Positions 34,080 to 47,652 of a DNA stretch of 64,000 nt are shown here, in pieces. The DNA comes from Palaemon carinicauda (Eukaryota > Arthropoda > Malacostraca > Decapoda > Palaemonidae), in the NCBI RefSeq assembly GCF_036898095.1, contig NC_090744.1, forward strand, positions 15,081,155 to 15,145,154, in the 5' to 3' direction. The notes under the pieces are model-generated. The model worked only from the letters and a program-made list of their open reading frames with translations. It had not been told where the DNA came from and made no database searches. A program made the position numbers and the translations under genes. Position 1 is the first letter of the stretch, and each line of letters begins with the position of its first letter.

Positions 34080-35152
34080 TATGAAATTGTTGTAGAATGG
34101 TGCAACTTGTATAGGTTATCAGTTGTGGAAAGTCTTGGTGGATGGTTTGGCTACCACGTGCATGATTTTTTTTTAGTTGAAATGCCGTTCATCACTACGA
34201 GGACCATTTTACCGCGAGTGCCCCTTTTTCAGTTTTTTGCATTTTTTGGCCAAGTCATTTTTCCGTAAGAAATTGCCAAATAGTGTCGCAAAACTTTTGC
34301 TTTTTTAGTGTTGGAAAGTGTGTTTAGATGATCTGGCTACCCATGCGTGACTTTGTTTTTGTCAGATACGCCGTAGATATTGGTATGTGGGGTATTTTCC
34401 TGCGGTTGCCAATTTCTGTTTTTTTCAATATTTGTAAAAATTTGCTACGTAGTAAGGAATTGCCATACAGTATTGATTTTTTTTCATGTTTATTTTTTGG
34501 AAAGTGTGTCTTGATGGTAGGGCTACCACGTGCATGAATTTTTTTTTTTTCTGAGATGCCGTATATTAGAATGTTGGCCATTTTTCCGCGAGTGCCCCTT
34601 TTTATTTGTTTTGCATTTTTTTTGCTTAGTCATGTTACCGTAAGAAATTGGCAAATGGTGTTGCAAAACTTTTATTTTTTTAGCGTTGGAAAGTGTTTCT
34701 AGATGATCTGGCTACCCATGCCTATCTTTTTTTTTAGCCAGATATGGCGTATATATAGGGTATGTGTTCGATTTTCCTGCGATTGCCACTTTTTCGTTTT
34801 TTCCCATTTCTTTCAAAATTACTACGTACTAAGGAACTATCACAGAGAAATGATTCATTTAGATGTTTATTTGTCGGAAAATATGCCTTGATGGTTTGCC
34901 TAGCACGTGGCTGAAATTTTTTTTTCTGAAATACCCACCATTAGCACATTGCTATTTTTCATCGAGTGCCCCTTTTTATTTGTTTTGCATTTTTTTGCTT
35001 AGTCATGTTACCGTAAGAAATTGGTAAATAGTGTCGCAAAACTTATATTTTTATAGTGTTGGAAAGTGTTTCTAGATGATCTGGCTACCCATGCATGACA
35101 TTGTTTTTTGCCTTAGATATATTGGTAGGGGATCCATTTTTCATCGAATGCG
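34080..35152 (+). repeat. Higher-order tandem repeat in piggyBac 5' region
   Basis: GATCTGGCTACCCATGC marks recur at about 34330, 34705 and 35078, and GGCTACCACGTGCATGA-type marks at about 34149, 34521 and 34898. This is a period of 372-377 bp made of two diverged halves of about 185 bp, in roughly 2.8 copies. Confidence 0.85.
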
Positions 35153-35292
35153 TAGAAATTGGTAAATAGTGTCGCAAAACTTATATTTTTATAGTGTTGG
35201 AAAGTGTTTCTAGATGATCTGGCTACCCATGCATGACATTGTTTTTTGCCTTAGATATATTGGTAGGGGATCCATTTTTCATCGAATGCGTA
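35017..35292 (+). repeat. 138-bp tandem duplication
   Basis: Two copies offset by exactly 138 bp, with no difference that I can see, overlapping the end of the higher-order array just upstream of the transposase ATG. Confidence 0.95.
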
Positions 35293-35327
35293 TTTCTAAT
35301 TTTTTCTAATTCTTTGTAATTATCAAA

Positions 35328-37740
<2,413 letters not shown>

Positions 37741-38760
37741 TGTAAGTTACAACATGAAAATTTTGTTTACATCTTTTTTGATTGAATATCATCAAATTTT
37801 TTTAGCTAAAATATTATATTGTTTCACAATTTTTTTTCGATTTTATTTCCCTTCAAAAATTTTTTGGGGGGTCAGAATTCTAATTTTATAGTCGTAAAAT
37901 AATCGACAATCATCCAGCAACCCACCATACAATTTTTATGCATATCAAAGAATAATTAGATTAGCAAATAACACCTTGAAATTGACATACCCTTCCTACA
38001 TTTCAGGTGGCAGATTAGGGAGTCTGAGTCAGTGTGGTTGGCGGCCATTTTGTGGACATATCCGAAGCGTAAGTTGCCCTATCTATACATATATTCTTGT
38101 TCCCTATAGAATTTTTGATATTTTGGTATATTTTTACCTGCATAAATATCATATATATTAAATATATGTATTTTTTTTACAAAATTTCTAAGTACTCTAA
38201 AAATGACCTTTAGATATGGCCCCTGATATAAATGTAATTGACAAAACAATGAAGATTTTTTTACATATTTCTATTTTAGGATAACATATGTTTATTCCCT
38301 AAAAAAATTAGCCACTTCCTATTTCATTTGGGTACCCAAAAAAATTCATGAAATTTGGACAAATTTTTTTGGCCAAAAAAGTTACCCTTTTTTCTCATTT
38401 CAGATCTTCACCTCCATGGGTCTGACTTCATCCAAAATACCTTAAGATGTGTCCTGAACATTCAAGAATCAATTCCTAAAAGGATTTATGTAAATATGAA
38501 TAAATTTTTTTTTTATGAATTTTTATGTAAGGTCTTTTTTTCTACTTAATTTTTTGAAATATTTATAATAAATAGTTTTTCTGCAGATGAGTAGTATTTA
38601 TCTTTACAGTAGTTTCAAGCATTCATTGATTTTTTTTCGGCAAGAAAAAAAAAGGAGGTTACTGCAAAAACAGATTTTTCAAGAATTTTTTTCGGAGTCG
38701 GGGTCGCGCGCGACCGAGTATACCCTTAAAGGGGTGTCCGAGGAGCGTACCTATCCAGGG
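37741..38760 (+). other. piggyBac 3' region and right terminal repeat
   Basis: AT-rich and non-coding. GGGGTCGCGCGCGACC at about 38698 is followed by GAGTATACCCTT. A close copy with GAGTTTACCCTT lies near the left end (34014-34048). The right terminal repeat is 38746-38760. Confidence 0.8.
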
Positions 38761-38842
38761 TAAAATCACTATATATCACACTACGGTCAACACACGCACC
38801 CGTAGAGTTAGAGTCCCAAGTAACTCACTGTTCTATGCAGAT

Positions 38843-40000
38843 TTAAGCAGCAGGTTTCATAACACTACCTGCAGCTACCACGAAATGCTTTACTTCGTGC
38901 ACTTGTTTTGCATAGTGCTTGAAGAAAACACGTGATGATTTCCAGCCTGTAAAGTTCTTGAGGCTTTCGAAATCTATACTCTGGAAGAAGTTCAGAGAAG
39001 AGGCGACTTTTCTAGGATCATGACCTGCGGGTGTACTGTCAGGATCCGCTCTGCGAATGAAGTATGTGATTTTCGCTCTTAGTTGTTTCAGTGACAGGTC
39101 ACTACCCGATGTTTCTCCTTTGAAGAGTTGTCGTCCACCGAAGTCTGAAGTTCTTCGAAGATAGACCTTAAGACTCTCCACTGGGCATAGAGAGACATCT
39201 TCCTTCAGGGGGCAGATTCTCCAAGGGCCCCATCTCTTGGTGGGTAGTTCATTCTTAGCGAGAAACGTCGGATTGGGGAGGAGGGTAAGATCTCCTGTCT
39301 CGGCGAACAGGATATGACCCTCTTCTTTTGATAATGCCACTATTTCACTGACTCGGGCTCCCGAGGCGAGAGAAAAAAGGAAGATAACTTTTTAAGTCAA
39401 GTCTTTCAGAGGGCACGAATCGTTGTCCAGGCTAGAGACAAAATGGAGCACCTTGTCCAGGGACCAGGAGATAGGTTTTGGTGGAGGTGCTGGGCGTAGT
39501 CTAGCGCATGCCTTTGGCAGTTTATTGAAGATATCACTGGACAGATCAATCTGGAAGGCGTATAGGAGTGGTCTAGTCAAGGCCGATTTGCAAGTGGAAA
39601 TCGTGTTGGCCACTAAGCCTTGTCCATGAAGGTGAATAAAGAAGTACATGCAAAAATCAATGGTGATTTCCGTAGGATTTTTTGCCTTGACGAAGGAGAC
39701 CTACTTTTTCCAGGAAGATTCATACTGCCGTCTGGTAAACTCAGTCTTGTACTCCTCGAGGAAGTCTAAGCTTTTCTTCGAGATCCCAACCCTTTTCTTT
39801 GCGGCTAAGGAGAGAAAATCATGAGATGAAGGTCCCTGACTTTCAGTGATGAAGCGAAGACAGTCGACTTCTGTACTTGTTGAGAGAGAACTGGGCCCGG
39901 TAGGGGGATCAGCGTGGGCTGCTGCTCCAGGACCAAGGGATACCAATTGCTCCAGGGCCACTTGGGAGCCACTAGGGCCGCTTTCCCTTTGAAGGTTCTC
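38843..40000 (-). pseudogene. DIRS-D tyrosine recombinase, two stops
   Basis: The catalytic Arg is present (GARVSEIV, near 39350), as are GHDPRKVAS (39028-39000) and Tyr in FFKHYAKQ (38915). Two stops break the frame: TAG at 39701-39699 (Trp codon in C) and TAA at 39394-39392 (Gln codon in C). A further TAG at about 40004 lies in the open upstream extension, where C has CAG. Otherwise it is colinear with the C protein to the final Pro-Ala-Ala. Of the C/D pair this copy keeps the complete catalytic set. Confidence 0.88.
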
Positions 40001-41640
40001 AGTTTAGATAGGACTTTCAGCAGAAGGTTGGGAGGAGGGAACAGGTATATCCTGGACCATCTGCTCCAATCCAGTGACATGGCATCCACTGCTTCTACGT
40101 TGGGGTCCTCGTACGGGGCCACATATCGAGGAAGTTGATTGTTGTCGCTCATCGCGAAGAGATCGATCTGAAGTTCCGGGACTTGGTGAGAGATGAAGGA
40201 GAATGATCTTGCGTCTAGAGACCATTCCGACTCTATTGGGCTTGTCCTCGATATAGCGTCCGCCGTCACGTTGCGGAATCCTTGTAGGTGAACTGCAGAC
40301 AGGTGCCATTTCTTCCTTTCTGCCAAACGAAAGATTGGAAGAAGCACCTGATTTATCTGGGGCGATCTCGAGCCCTGACAATTGACACATCTGACTACCA
40401 CCGAGTTGTCCAGAGTCAGACGAATGTGGATCAAGGGAGGCGGGGAGAGTTTCTTCAGGGTGAGAAGAACCGCCATGGCTTCCAAGATGTTGATGTGAAA
40501 CGTCTTGAATTGGGGAGACCATGTTCCTTGAACCTGTTGTTGGTGGGAGTGACTCCCCAACCCTCCAGTGAAGCGTCCGTGTGGATGTTGATCGATGGAG
40601 GCGGGTGTTGAAGAGGGATGGACCTTTTCAGGGCCTTTGCTTCTGACCATGGCTTAAAAAGTAAGCGAAGTCTGTTTGGAAGCCGTTTCTTGAGGTCTCT
40701 TCGAGCGATGGATGCGAAACGTCTCCAGACTCCCATGGCATCCTTTAGCTGTGCGCGAAGCACTGGGTTTGTCACAGAGGCGAACTGTAGAGAGCCGAGG
40801 ACTTGTTCCTGTCGTCGTCTTGAGATCCGTTTGGATTTTAGAAGCCTTCTGACAGACCCTGCTATTTCCTTCCTTTTCTTCTGTGGGATGGAAAGGCGGT
40901 GTGACTGAAGGTCCCAATGGATTCCCAACCATTGGAACTTCTGAGCTGGAGAGAGGCGAGATTTCGCAGCATTTATCTTGAAGCCCAGATGCTCTAGGAA
41001 CTGGGTGACTTTGTTGCAAGCTCTCACACAATCTTCGGGCGATGTCGACCAGACTAGCCAGTCATCTAGGTAGGCCATCACTTGGACGCCCTGAAGACGT
41101 AGCTGTTGGACGATTGCGTGTGCCAGCTTAGTGAAGATCCGTGGAGCCACGTTGAGCCCAAAGGGCATGGCCCTGAAGGCGTAACTTTTCCTTTGGAGTC
41201 GAAATCCGAGGTAGGAGGAAGCGTAATGATTCATTGGAATGTGCCAGTAGGCATCCGCCAGGTCTATGGAGACTGTGTAGTCCCTGTGAGGCATAAGGGT
41301 CCTGATTTGTTGCAGAGTCAGCATCTTGAATTTGTTGTTCGCAATGAACTTGTTAAGGGGGAATAAGTCTTGAATGACTCTGAGTTTGTCTGAGTCTTTC
41401 TTGGGGACACAAAAGAGTCTCCCTTGGAACCTGATTGACTTTACCCTCCTGATCACCTTCTTGTTCAAGAGTTCCAGGACATATTCTTCCAGGAGGGGGG
41501 TTGACTGTTGGAAGAATTGCTGGAAGGATGGGGGTGGTTGAATCCAGCTCCAGCCTAGTCCCTTCTTGACGATACTGTGTGCCCAGGGATCGAAGGTCCA
41601 ACGATCCTGGAATTGGCAGAGTCTTCCTCCCACCAGAAGC
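39805..41640 (-). pseudogene. DIRS-D RT-RNase H, one frameshift
   Basis: This is the best preserved RT in the window. All RT blocks are in one frame from 41640 to 40560, with VMAYLDDWLVWS near 41065. One indel near 40556, just after the RNase H HTDASLEGWG motif, moves the rest to another frame (40555-39805) holding ILEAMAVLLTL, LTLDNSVVVRC, TADAISR and the DLFAMSDNNQLPRYV block. The RT frame also runs back through the gag tail to 41960, so the two genes overlap. All acidic RNase H residues are present. Confidence 0.9.
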
Positions 41641-41643
41641 ACT

Positions 41644-43601
41644 TCAGTGCTTCTGGTGGCCTGAGGGTTTGCCACCTCGTCCGCTAGGTCCCCTTCCTCC
41701 TCTGCCTCTGGAGGGACGGCGAGAAGAATCTCTGTTGGAGCCTCTGCCTGAGCCCCTACCTTTGGGACGAAAGGTAGTCGAGTGTTGCTCGTAGGCAAGG
41801 GTGAAGACCGGCGACTGCGACACCACCGGCTGGGGGACCAACTGAAAGGTCTGTTGTGGCTGCGTAGCCACTTGGGGAGTAGCGGGACCCGGAAACCGTC
41901 GTCTCGGTGGACGTTGCTGGGGTCAGGGTTTCGAGGATTTCCTCTTAGGCTGAGGGCCATCGTCCTGAGAGGACTTCCTCTTTCGGGACATGCCCCACTT
42001 ATGGAGAAGGTTCCTGTTCTCCGTAGCAGCTTTGTCCACTATCTCTTTCACCAAGGTAGACGGGAAGAGATGTTTGCCCCAGATATTGGAGAAAATCAGT
42101 CTCCAGGGTTCGTGTTTCACCGTTGCGCTGGCGAACACGAATTCTCTACAGGCTCTACGAGCCTTAGCGAAGCTATATAGGTCCTTGGTTACGGTCGCCA
42201 GGTGCGACTTAGCAAGGACCATGTAAAAGTCCGGGACTCTGGTATCCCCGGCCATGAGTTCGAGCTGTACCTGATGGGACAGCGAAGCGGAGAGTCTCTC
42301 CTTCGTATCCTGTTCCCTACGAAGGAGGTGATCGTTCAGTCGTGGGAGGTCCTCATTGAATTGATGACCAGCCACATCAGGTTCCAGTTTTCCTACCGTG
42401 AAGGTCGACTGGATGTCTTTCCAGTGCCTATCATCGGGGGGAAGAGTAATGGAGAAGGGTCTGCACTCCTCCAGTGCAGGGCAAGGCTTCCCTTCCTCCA
42501 CTGCCTTCATGACTGCTGTGAAGGCCTTTTCGATGAAGGGGAAGGTCGCAGTAGTTGGCGCAACGAAGGTTGGATGCTTCTTACTAAGCGCCGGCATCTT
42601 GGAGTTTGTGAAACCCCGGCTCTTCACTGCCTGAGCTAACATAGCTTGGGCCTTTGCAAGATCGAACACAATCACTTCTTTTGGTTCGGTCTCTTCCTTT
42701 GAGGCTGGTTCGGACCTGAGCTGGACGTAACAGTCCGGATAAGCCTCGAAATTTGGGAAGAACTACACTTCTTCCAACAAAATAGAGCCAACCCTTTCAC
42801 TGATATAGATCTTGCCAGTTGTGATTGGCATATGCTCGGCGTATCTCTAAGGGTTAGCTTCGAGCAGGTGGGGAGGTCCTTAACCGAAATCTTCTTCGGT
42901 TGTTTGAAGCCGACGAGAGTCGTCCGGAATTACTCCTGAGTCTCGCACAGCTTCTTGTCCATGAGGGCTTCAAGCATTTTGAAGACCTCTTGAGTGGCCG
43001 ATGGAAGAGGGTCCGGGGTGGCAGAAGTCGAAGGAGCAGGTTCCTCGGACGGTGCAGGAGTTGCTGGGGGAGCAGGAGCGACCTCGGTCTCCGAATCAGG
43101 GTATTCCACCTGATCTTCCTCATAGTCAAGCTCCTCGCCCATGAGGTTCTTCTCCGTCTCTTCAGACACTTCCGACATACGTTCCATGTTGTCGAAATCA
43201 AGATGGCACTCACGCATGGACTGTGCCATGACGACGTCAGGTTCGACCACGATCTGGACGGTGGGGATCTGATCACGAGGGACCACTGAGTCCTTAGATG
43301 CTTTTGGGAAAAGCAAAGCCCTCAAGTCTTCGTTGGGAAGATACGGTCCAGTGGCGTTCTTCTGGAAGCCACGCACCTATTTGCGTAGCTTCTCCCTAGC
43401 AATGTCCCTTACCTCCGCAGTAGGAGGATCGTCGAACGCCTCAACGAGAAGACTCTTGCAGACTGTACAGTTCTGCGGGTCCCAAAATTTTAGGTCGCCT
43501 TTCTTGGCGGCGCAGGGGGCGTGGGTCCGGCAAGCCTTGTGCCCATAGAAGTCCGGGCGCTTCACTCCGCAGAAGTTGCTCTCGCACTTCAAGTACTCCT
43601 C
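41644..43601 (-). pseudogene. DIRS-D gag, several breaks
   Basis: Exon starts after the acceptor at 43602. The N-terminal Cys/His cluster is as in C. Stops lie at 43379-43377 (Trp codon in C) and 42932-42930, with frameshifts between about 42925 and 42690 and near 41925. The Arg/Gly-rich tail (RGRGSGRGSNRDSSRR, near 41755) is intact. The ORF ends at TGA/TAG near 41644, close to the start of RT similarity. Confidence 0.75.
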
Positions 43602-45111
43602 CTGTAAAAGAAAGAGATCATGAGTACATGGAAGGCATAAGAATGACTTACATTACTCTAAAATTAACAATAACTTAATCTAAAGTTAAGAATAACTTAA
43701 ACTATAAGAACATATTAATGTTTAAGATTGATGAGCGGGAAAGAAAGTAGATAGACACAGACTTGTGAATCCCGCCCAGCCGGTTACCGTAACCTTATCC
43801 GTAGACAATTCCTTTGTACCCGAGGGTCACAATGAGGGAAATCCGTATGGATGAGCCAAGCTAGGCTTTTAACAGGAATTGTCCACAGAGTGTACCAGGG
43901 TCTGAGACCACCTAGAGCCTTGGGGGAGAGAGGAAATAAGATAAACCCCTTAATAAATGTAGGTTCCGGCAATCGACTGCACTGAAATACACAGAGTATG
44001 CTGGAATTATTGTAATGTGCAATCAAGCAGCATAGCCACTATCTTTTGGATGGTATGACAATACCTATATGGAAGTGGCCAAGCTATCTTGCTGCAACAT
44101 ATTGACTGTCGGCATGTTGCCGGCAGCCAGGGAAGGGGTACATGTCCCTTAGCGTCTCATAAGGGTGCCGGCAGACCGACGGAACACCGGAGGCCGGTCC
44201 TGCAGGGTGGAAGGCATCAAGGCAGACACACTGAGTATCTTATATGGATAATACCACGGTGGCGACCGCCGGCACAGCGGCGGGTCGCCGGCAGGGGGCG
44301 GGGGCTCCGGCAGCCGAAGGCTGACAGCATGGTGAGCCTTGGATCAATTCATAAGACAGATACATATATGGTTGTATACCTAGATTGCCGGCAAAGTCGG
44401 CCAGCTGTTACTAGGTAAAAATGAGGGGTGGGACGTCGACGGTATGTCGACGGAAGGCGGCAGCCTCCGGCACACGGAAGGCTGACGTCTTAGAGGGGGA
44501 AGGCATCTTATGAATGAAGGTCACCTGAGGTAGTGGCAGTTATCACCGGCAGTAGAGATGGCAAGGGACCTGCACCAAGATAGAAAGAGAGAAAGGTAAG
44601 GAGGGATGGAAGGGATAAAATCCTATACCCCTCAGGCATCCCTCCGGAGAGAGTGCACTCATGATAGGAGTGGATACTCCTAACATCCAGCGGCAGGGAG
44701 TCGGCAGGCGGCCGGGTGCCTGTGGTAACCCAAGGGAGGGATGGAGGGCACTCAAAGAGCGGGGAATCCCCCGCCGGCAGGACCGCCGCCGGAAACCAAC
44801 CCCATAGAACGCTATGAAGGGTATGTGTACCAGAGCGGCCAGCTCAGCAGGAGAACAATGTTAGCCCTACCACTCCACCCAAGGGAGGAGTTGTAGGACT
44901 AAGGACAGAGGTGTGTAGGCAGGCCTACACCAAAGGGATAAGTGGGAAGGGAGAAGAAGGGGTCTTTCTAATGAAGAGACTCTGCATGAGAGCGGCCACC
45001 AAGGCAAGGGAGAACGCTCCCTAACCTAGGATAGGTAGCCCAGATCAAGTACGATTTAAGCAGATAAAGAAATCACTTGGGAAAAATCCGACTTAGCGTA
45101 GAAGCTACAGA
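43602..45111 (-). other. DIRS-D 5' leader, shortened
   Basis: A donor-like GTCTGT at 43762 and an acceptor ending at 43602 match the C intron. CCGGCA-rich at 43960-44800. About 0.9 kb present in C is absent, with the junction near 45055. Confidence 0.65.
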
Positions 45112-45473
45112 CGAAAGGATGGGGACGGACGTGACGTCATTTAGCAATGGCGCACGTTTGTTTACGTCTCGAGTACCAAGAGTAGCCACGGATGAGAGTA
45201 ACTTTGAAACGTCTCCTCAGTTACTCAGCCACCTTTCCATATCGAAGTGTTAACTCTATATGGGGTGCAGATAGCTATGTGGCGTGTTAATACATGCGTC
45301 CCCTTTTGATATACGATATCCTAGAGGGAAACCTTTAGGGTACTCACACCAGAAGTTAGAATTCTGTGATAACCTTTAGTTTAATTCTCTGGGAATATCC
45401 ACTGTAGTTAAATATACCCTAGGAAGCTACTGAAGGAACCTTCCATCAGGACGTCATGGCTTGAGCCCAAAAA
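45112..45473 (-). repeat. DIRS-D 5' inverted terminal repeat
   Basis: Ends GGCTTGAGCCCAAAAA and is directly followed by the tip of DIRS-E. Confidence 0.9.
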
Positions 45474-45745
45474 TCTATTTTTGGGTGAGATGGCCATGTC
45501 GTCTTGAGGGAAGGTTCCTTTAGGTAGCTTTCTAATGGCTACAGTGATATTCCCAGAGAATTGACCACAGGTCTACAGACGTATATGTTGATACGACACA
45601 TGGCAATCTTCCCCCCGAATAGCGTTTTCGTTTCAAGGGGGAAAAGTGGCGAAACAGAAGGGGATTCGTTATCAAGGTTACCCATCCTCCCGTACTATTA
45701 CGAGGATCACAGATGGCGCTCATTCCTTGTAGCATTAAGTATGGT
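45474..45745 (-). repeat. DIRS-E 3' inverted terminal repeat
   Basis: Inverted relative to 51383-51696. Shorter than the partner because about 14 bases near 45537 and a larger stretch after 45570 are missing. Confidence 0.85.
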
Positions 45746-45802
45746 TCTACAGATATAGTAGTTTCGGGAGGGATCTTGCCTAAGCCTTTTCTATGGAAAA
45801 GG

Positions 45803-45914
45803 AGGGCGGGTCCATCAGGACGACATGGCCATTTCACCCAAAAATAGATTTTTCTCTTCTCTTCAAAATCCGTTTTTTGGGCTTAAACCATGTTGTTTTG
45901 TTGGAAGAATACCA
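45803..45914 (-). repeat. DIRS-E internal complementary region
   Basis: Fusion of both end complements with a decayed hairpin segment (CTCTTCTCTTC in place of CGCTTCGCTC). Confidence 0.82.
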
Positions 45915-46492
45915 GATAATTACTAGAAAGTACTGTATCTGTGGATATGTATTAGTGCCTTAACCTTGGGACAATTTTTATATGGTCGTACAGACCATTA
46001 AGAAATATGACGATACAGTTATACGTCATTACCTCTAATCATAGAACAATGTTAAGGTTTCCTACCCCTCGCAGGGAAGTGTCGTGCTAGACAGTAAAAA
46101 GAGTCTCAAGGTTTGCATATTGTAGGAACAAATATAAGTATCAATCAAAAATATTTCTTTCATTTATTCCAGTAATATAAGGTTTACTTAGGAAATTAAG
46201 TAAAGAACTCTGGCTATCTTTATTGAGCTATTTACAGGGCGAAATAAGACGCAATTAAACTTTAAGTCCTTTATTTAGGCTAAATGAGTAAATAACAAGT
46301 GTAAATAAATGGAATTATACATGCAACAATTACAGATAAAGATTTTCTACCTGAAATGGAAGAAAAGGTTAATGCCACTATAAAAATTTAAAAATTTGGA
46401 AAATTTATCAATATAATTTCCGTAAATGTTGGATACTATAAACACTGTGTACAGTGTACACACTGCACAAGTGTTATCTGTCTAATTCTTCA
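45915..46492 (-). other. DIRS-E 3' UTR
   Basis: AT-rich, non-coding. Includes a run of imperfect GTGTACA inverted motifs near 46445-46470. Nothing else recognised. Confidence 0.55.
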
Positions 46493-47085
46493 CCTGAAAA
46501 TTTGAAGAGTCCTAGTGGCACCTTGGTGACACTCATATAAAATATATTGCACTGGAGGTGTCAACACCTTTTTTCCCGAATTGAAAGTCCCAATCAATTC
46601 ACTGTACATCGCAGAACTAGACGACCGGTTTTACTACACTACCTGCCACCACCACGTAATGCATCAATTCGTGCACTTGCTTCGCATAATATTTGTAGAA
46701 CACTCTGGATGACTTCTGTCCAGTATATAAGCGAAGAAGCTCGAAGTCCATTTACAGAAAGAAGTTCAGTGAGGATGCAATTTGAACAGTCCTGAAAATT
46801 TGAACAGTCCTAGTGTCACCTTGGTGACACTCATATAAAAGATATTGCACTAGAGGTGTCAACACCTTTTCTCCCGAATTGAGAGTCCCAATCAATTCAC
46901 TGTTCTTCGCAGCACTAGACGACCGGTTTTACTACACTACCTGCCACCACCACGTAATGCATCAATTCGTGCAATTACTTCGTATAATGTTTGTAGAAAA
47001 CTCGGGATGACTTCGATCTAGTATATAAGCGAAGACGCTTGAAGTCCATATACTGAAAGAAGTTCAGTGAGGATGCAATTTTTCT
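46493..47085 (-). repeat. Tandem duplication of recombinase 3' end
   Basis: Bases 46493-46792 and 46797-47085 are diverged copies of the same segment, covering the last recombinase codons and the start of the 3' UTR. Each includes a GTCACCTTGGTGAC hairpin. Confidence 0.88.
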
Positions 47086-47652
47086 TGGATCATGACCTGC
47101 AGGTGTACTGTCAGGATCCGCTCTGCCAATAAAGTAGGTAAGCTTCGCCCTCAGTTGTTTCAGGGATAAGTTCGATCCTGAGGTTTCTCGTTTGAAGAGC
47201 TGTCCTCCTCTGAAGTCTGAAGTACTTCGAAGATAGGACTTTAGACATTCTACTGGACACAAAGAGACATCTTCCTTCAGTGGGCAGATTCTCCAGCGAC
47301 CCCATTCTTAGTGGGTAGCTCATTCTTGGCGAGAAAGGTAGGATCAGGAAAGGGATTCAGTTCTCCCACTTCTGTGAACTGAATACAGCCCTCATCTCTT
47401 GATAGGGCTACTATTTTACTAACTCTAGCCCCTGAGGCTATAGCGAACAGGAAAATAACCTTTTGGGTAAGATCCTTGAGAGAACAATTTTCATTATTCA
47501 AGGTTGAGGCATAGTGTAAGAAATTGTCCAAGGACCATGAAATGAGCTTCGGAGGTGCTGCAGGTCTAAGTCTACCGCATGCTTTTGGGATCTTGTTAAA
47601 GATTTTGTTCACCAGGTCCACTTGGAAGGCTTATAGAAGAGGTCTAGTCTGA
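46975..47652 (-). pseudogene. DIRS-E tyrosine recombinase fragment
   Basis: From 47621: FNKIPKACGRLRPAAPPK, the catalytic Arg in SGARVSKIVALS, a frameshift near 47290, then AGHDPRKIASS and FYKHYTK. The frame then stops where B has a Gln codon (CAA to TAA). The core-binding N-terminal part before DLVNKIF is missing, and the sequence joins gag at about 47652. Arg, His-x-x-Arg and Tyr are all present but split by the frameshift. Confidence 0.85.
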
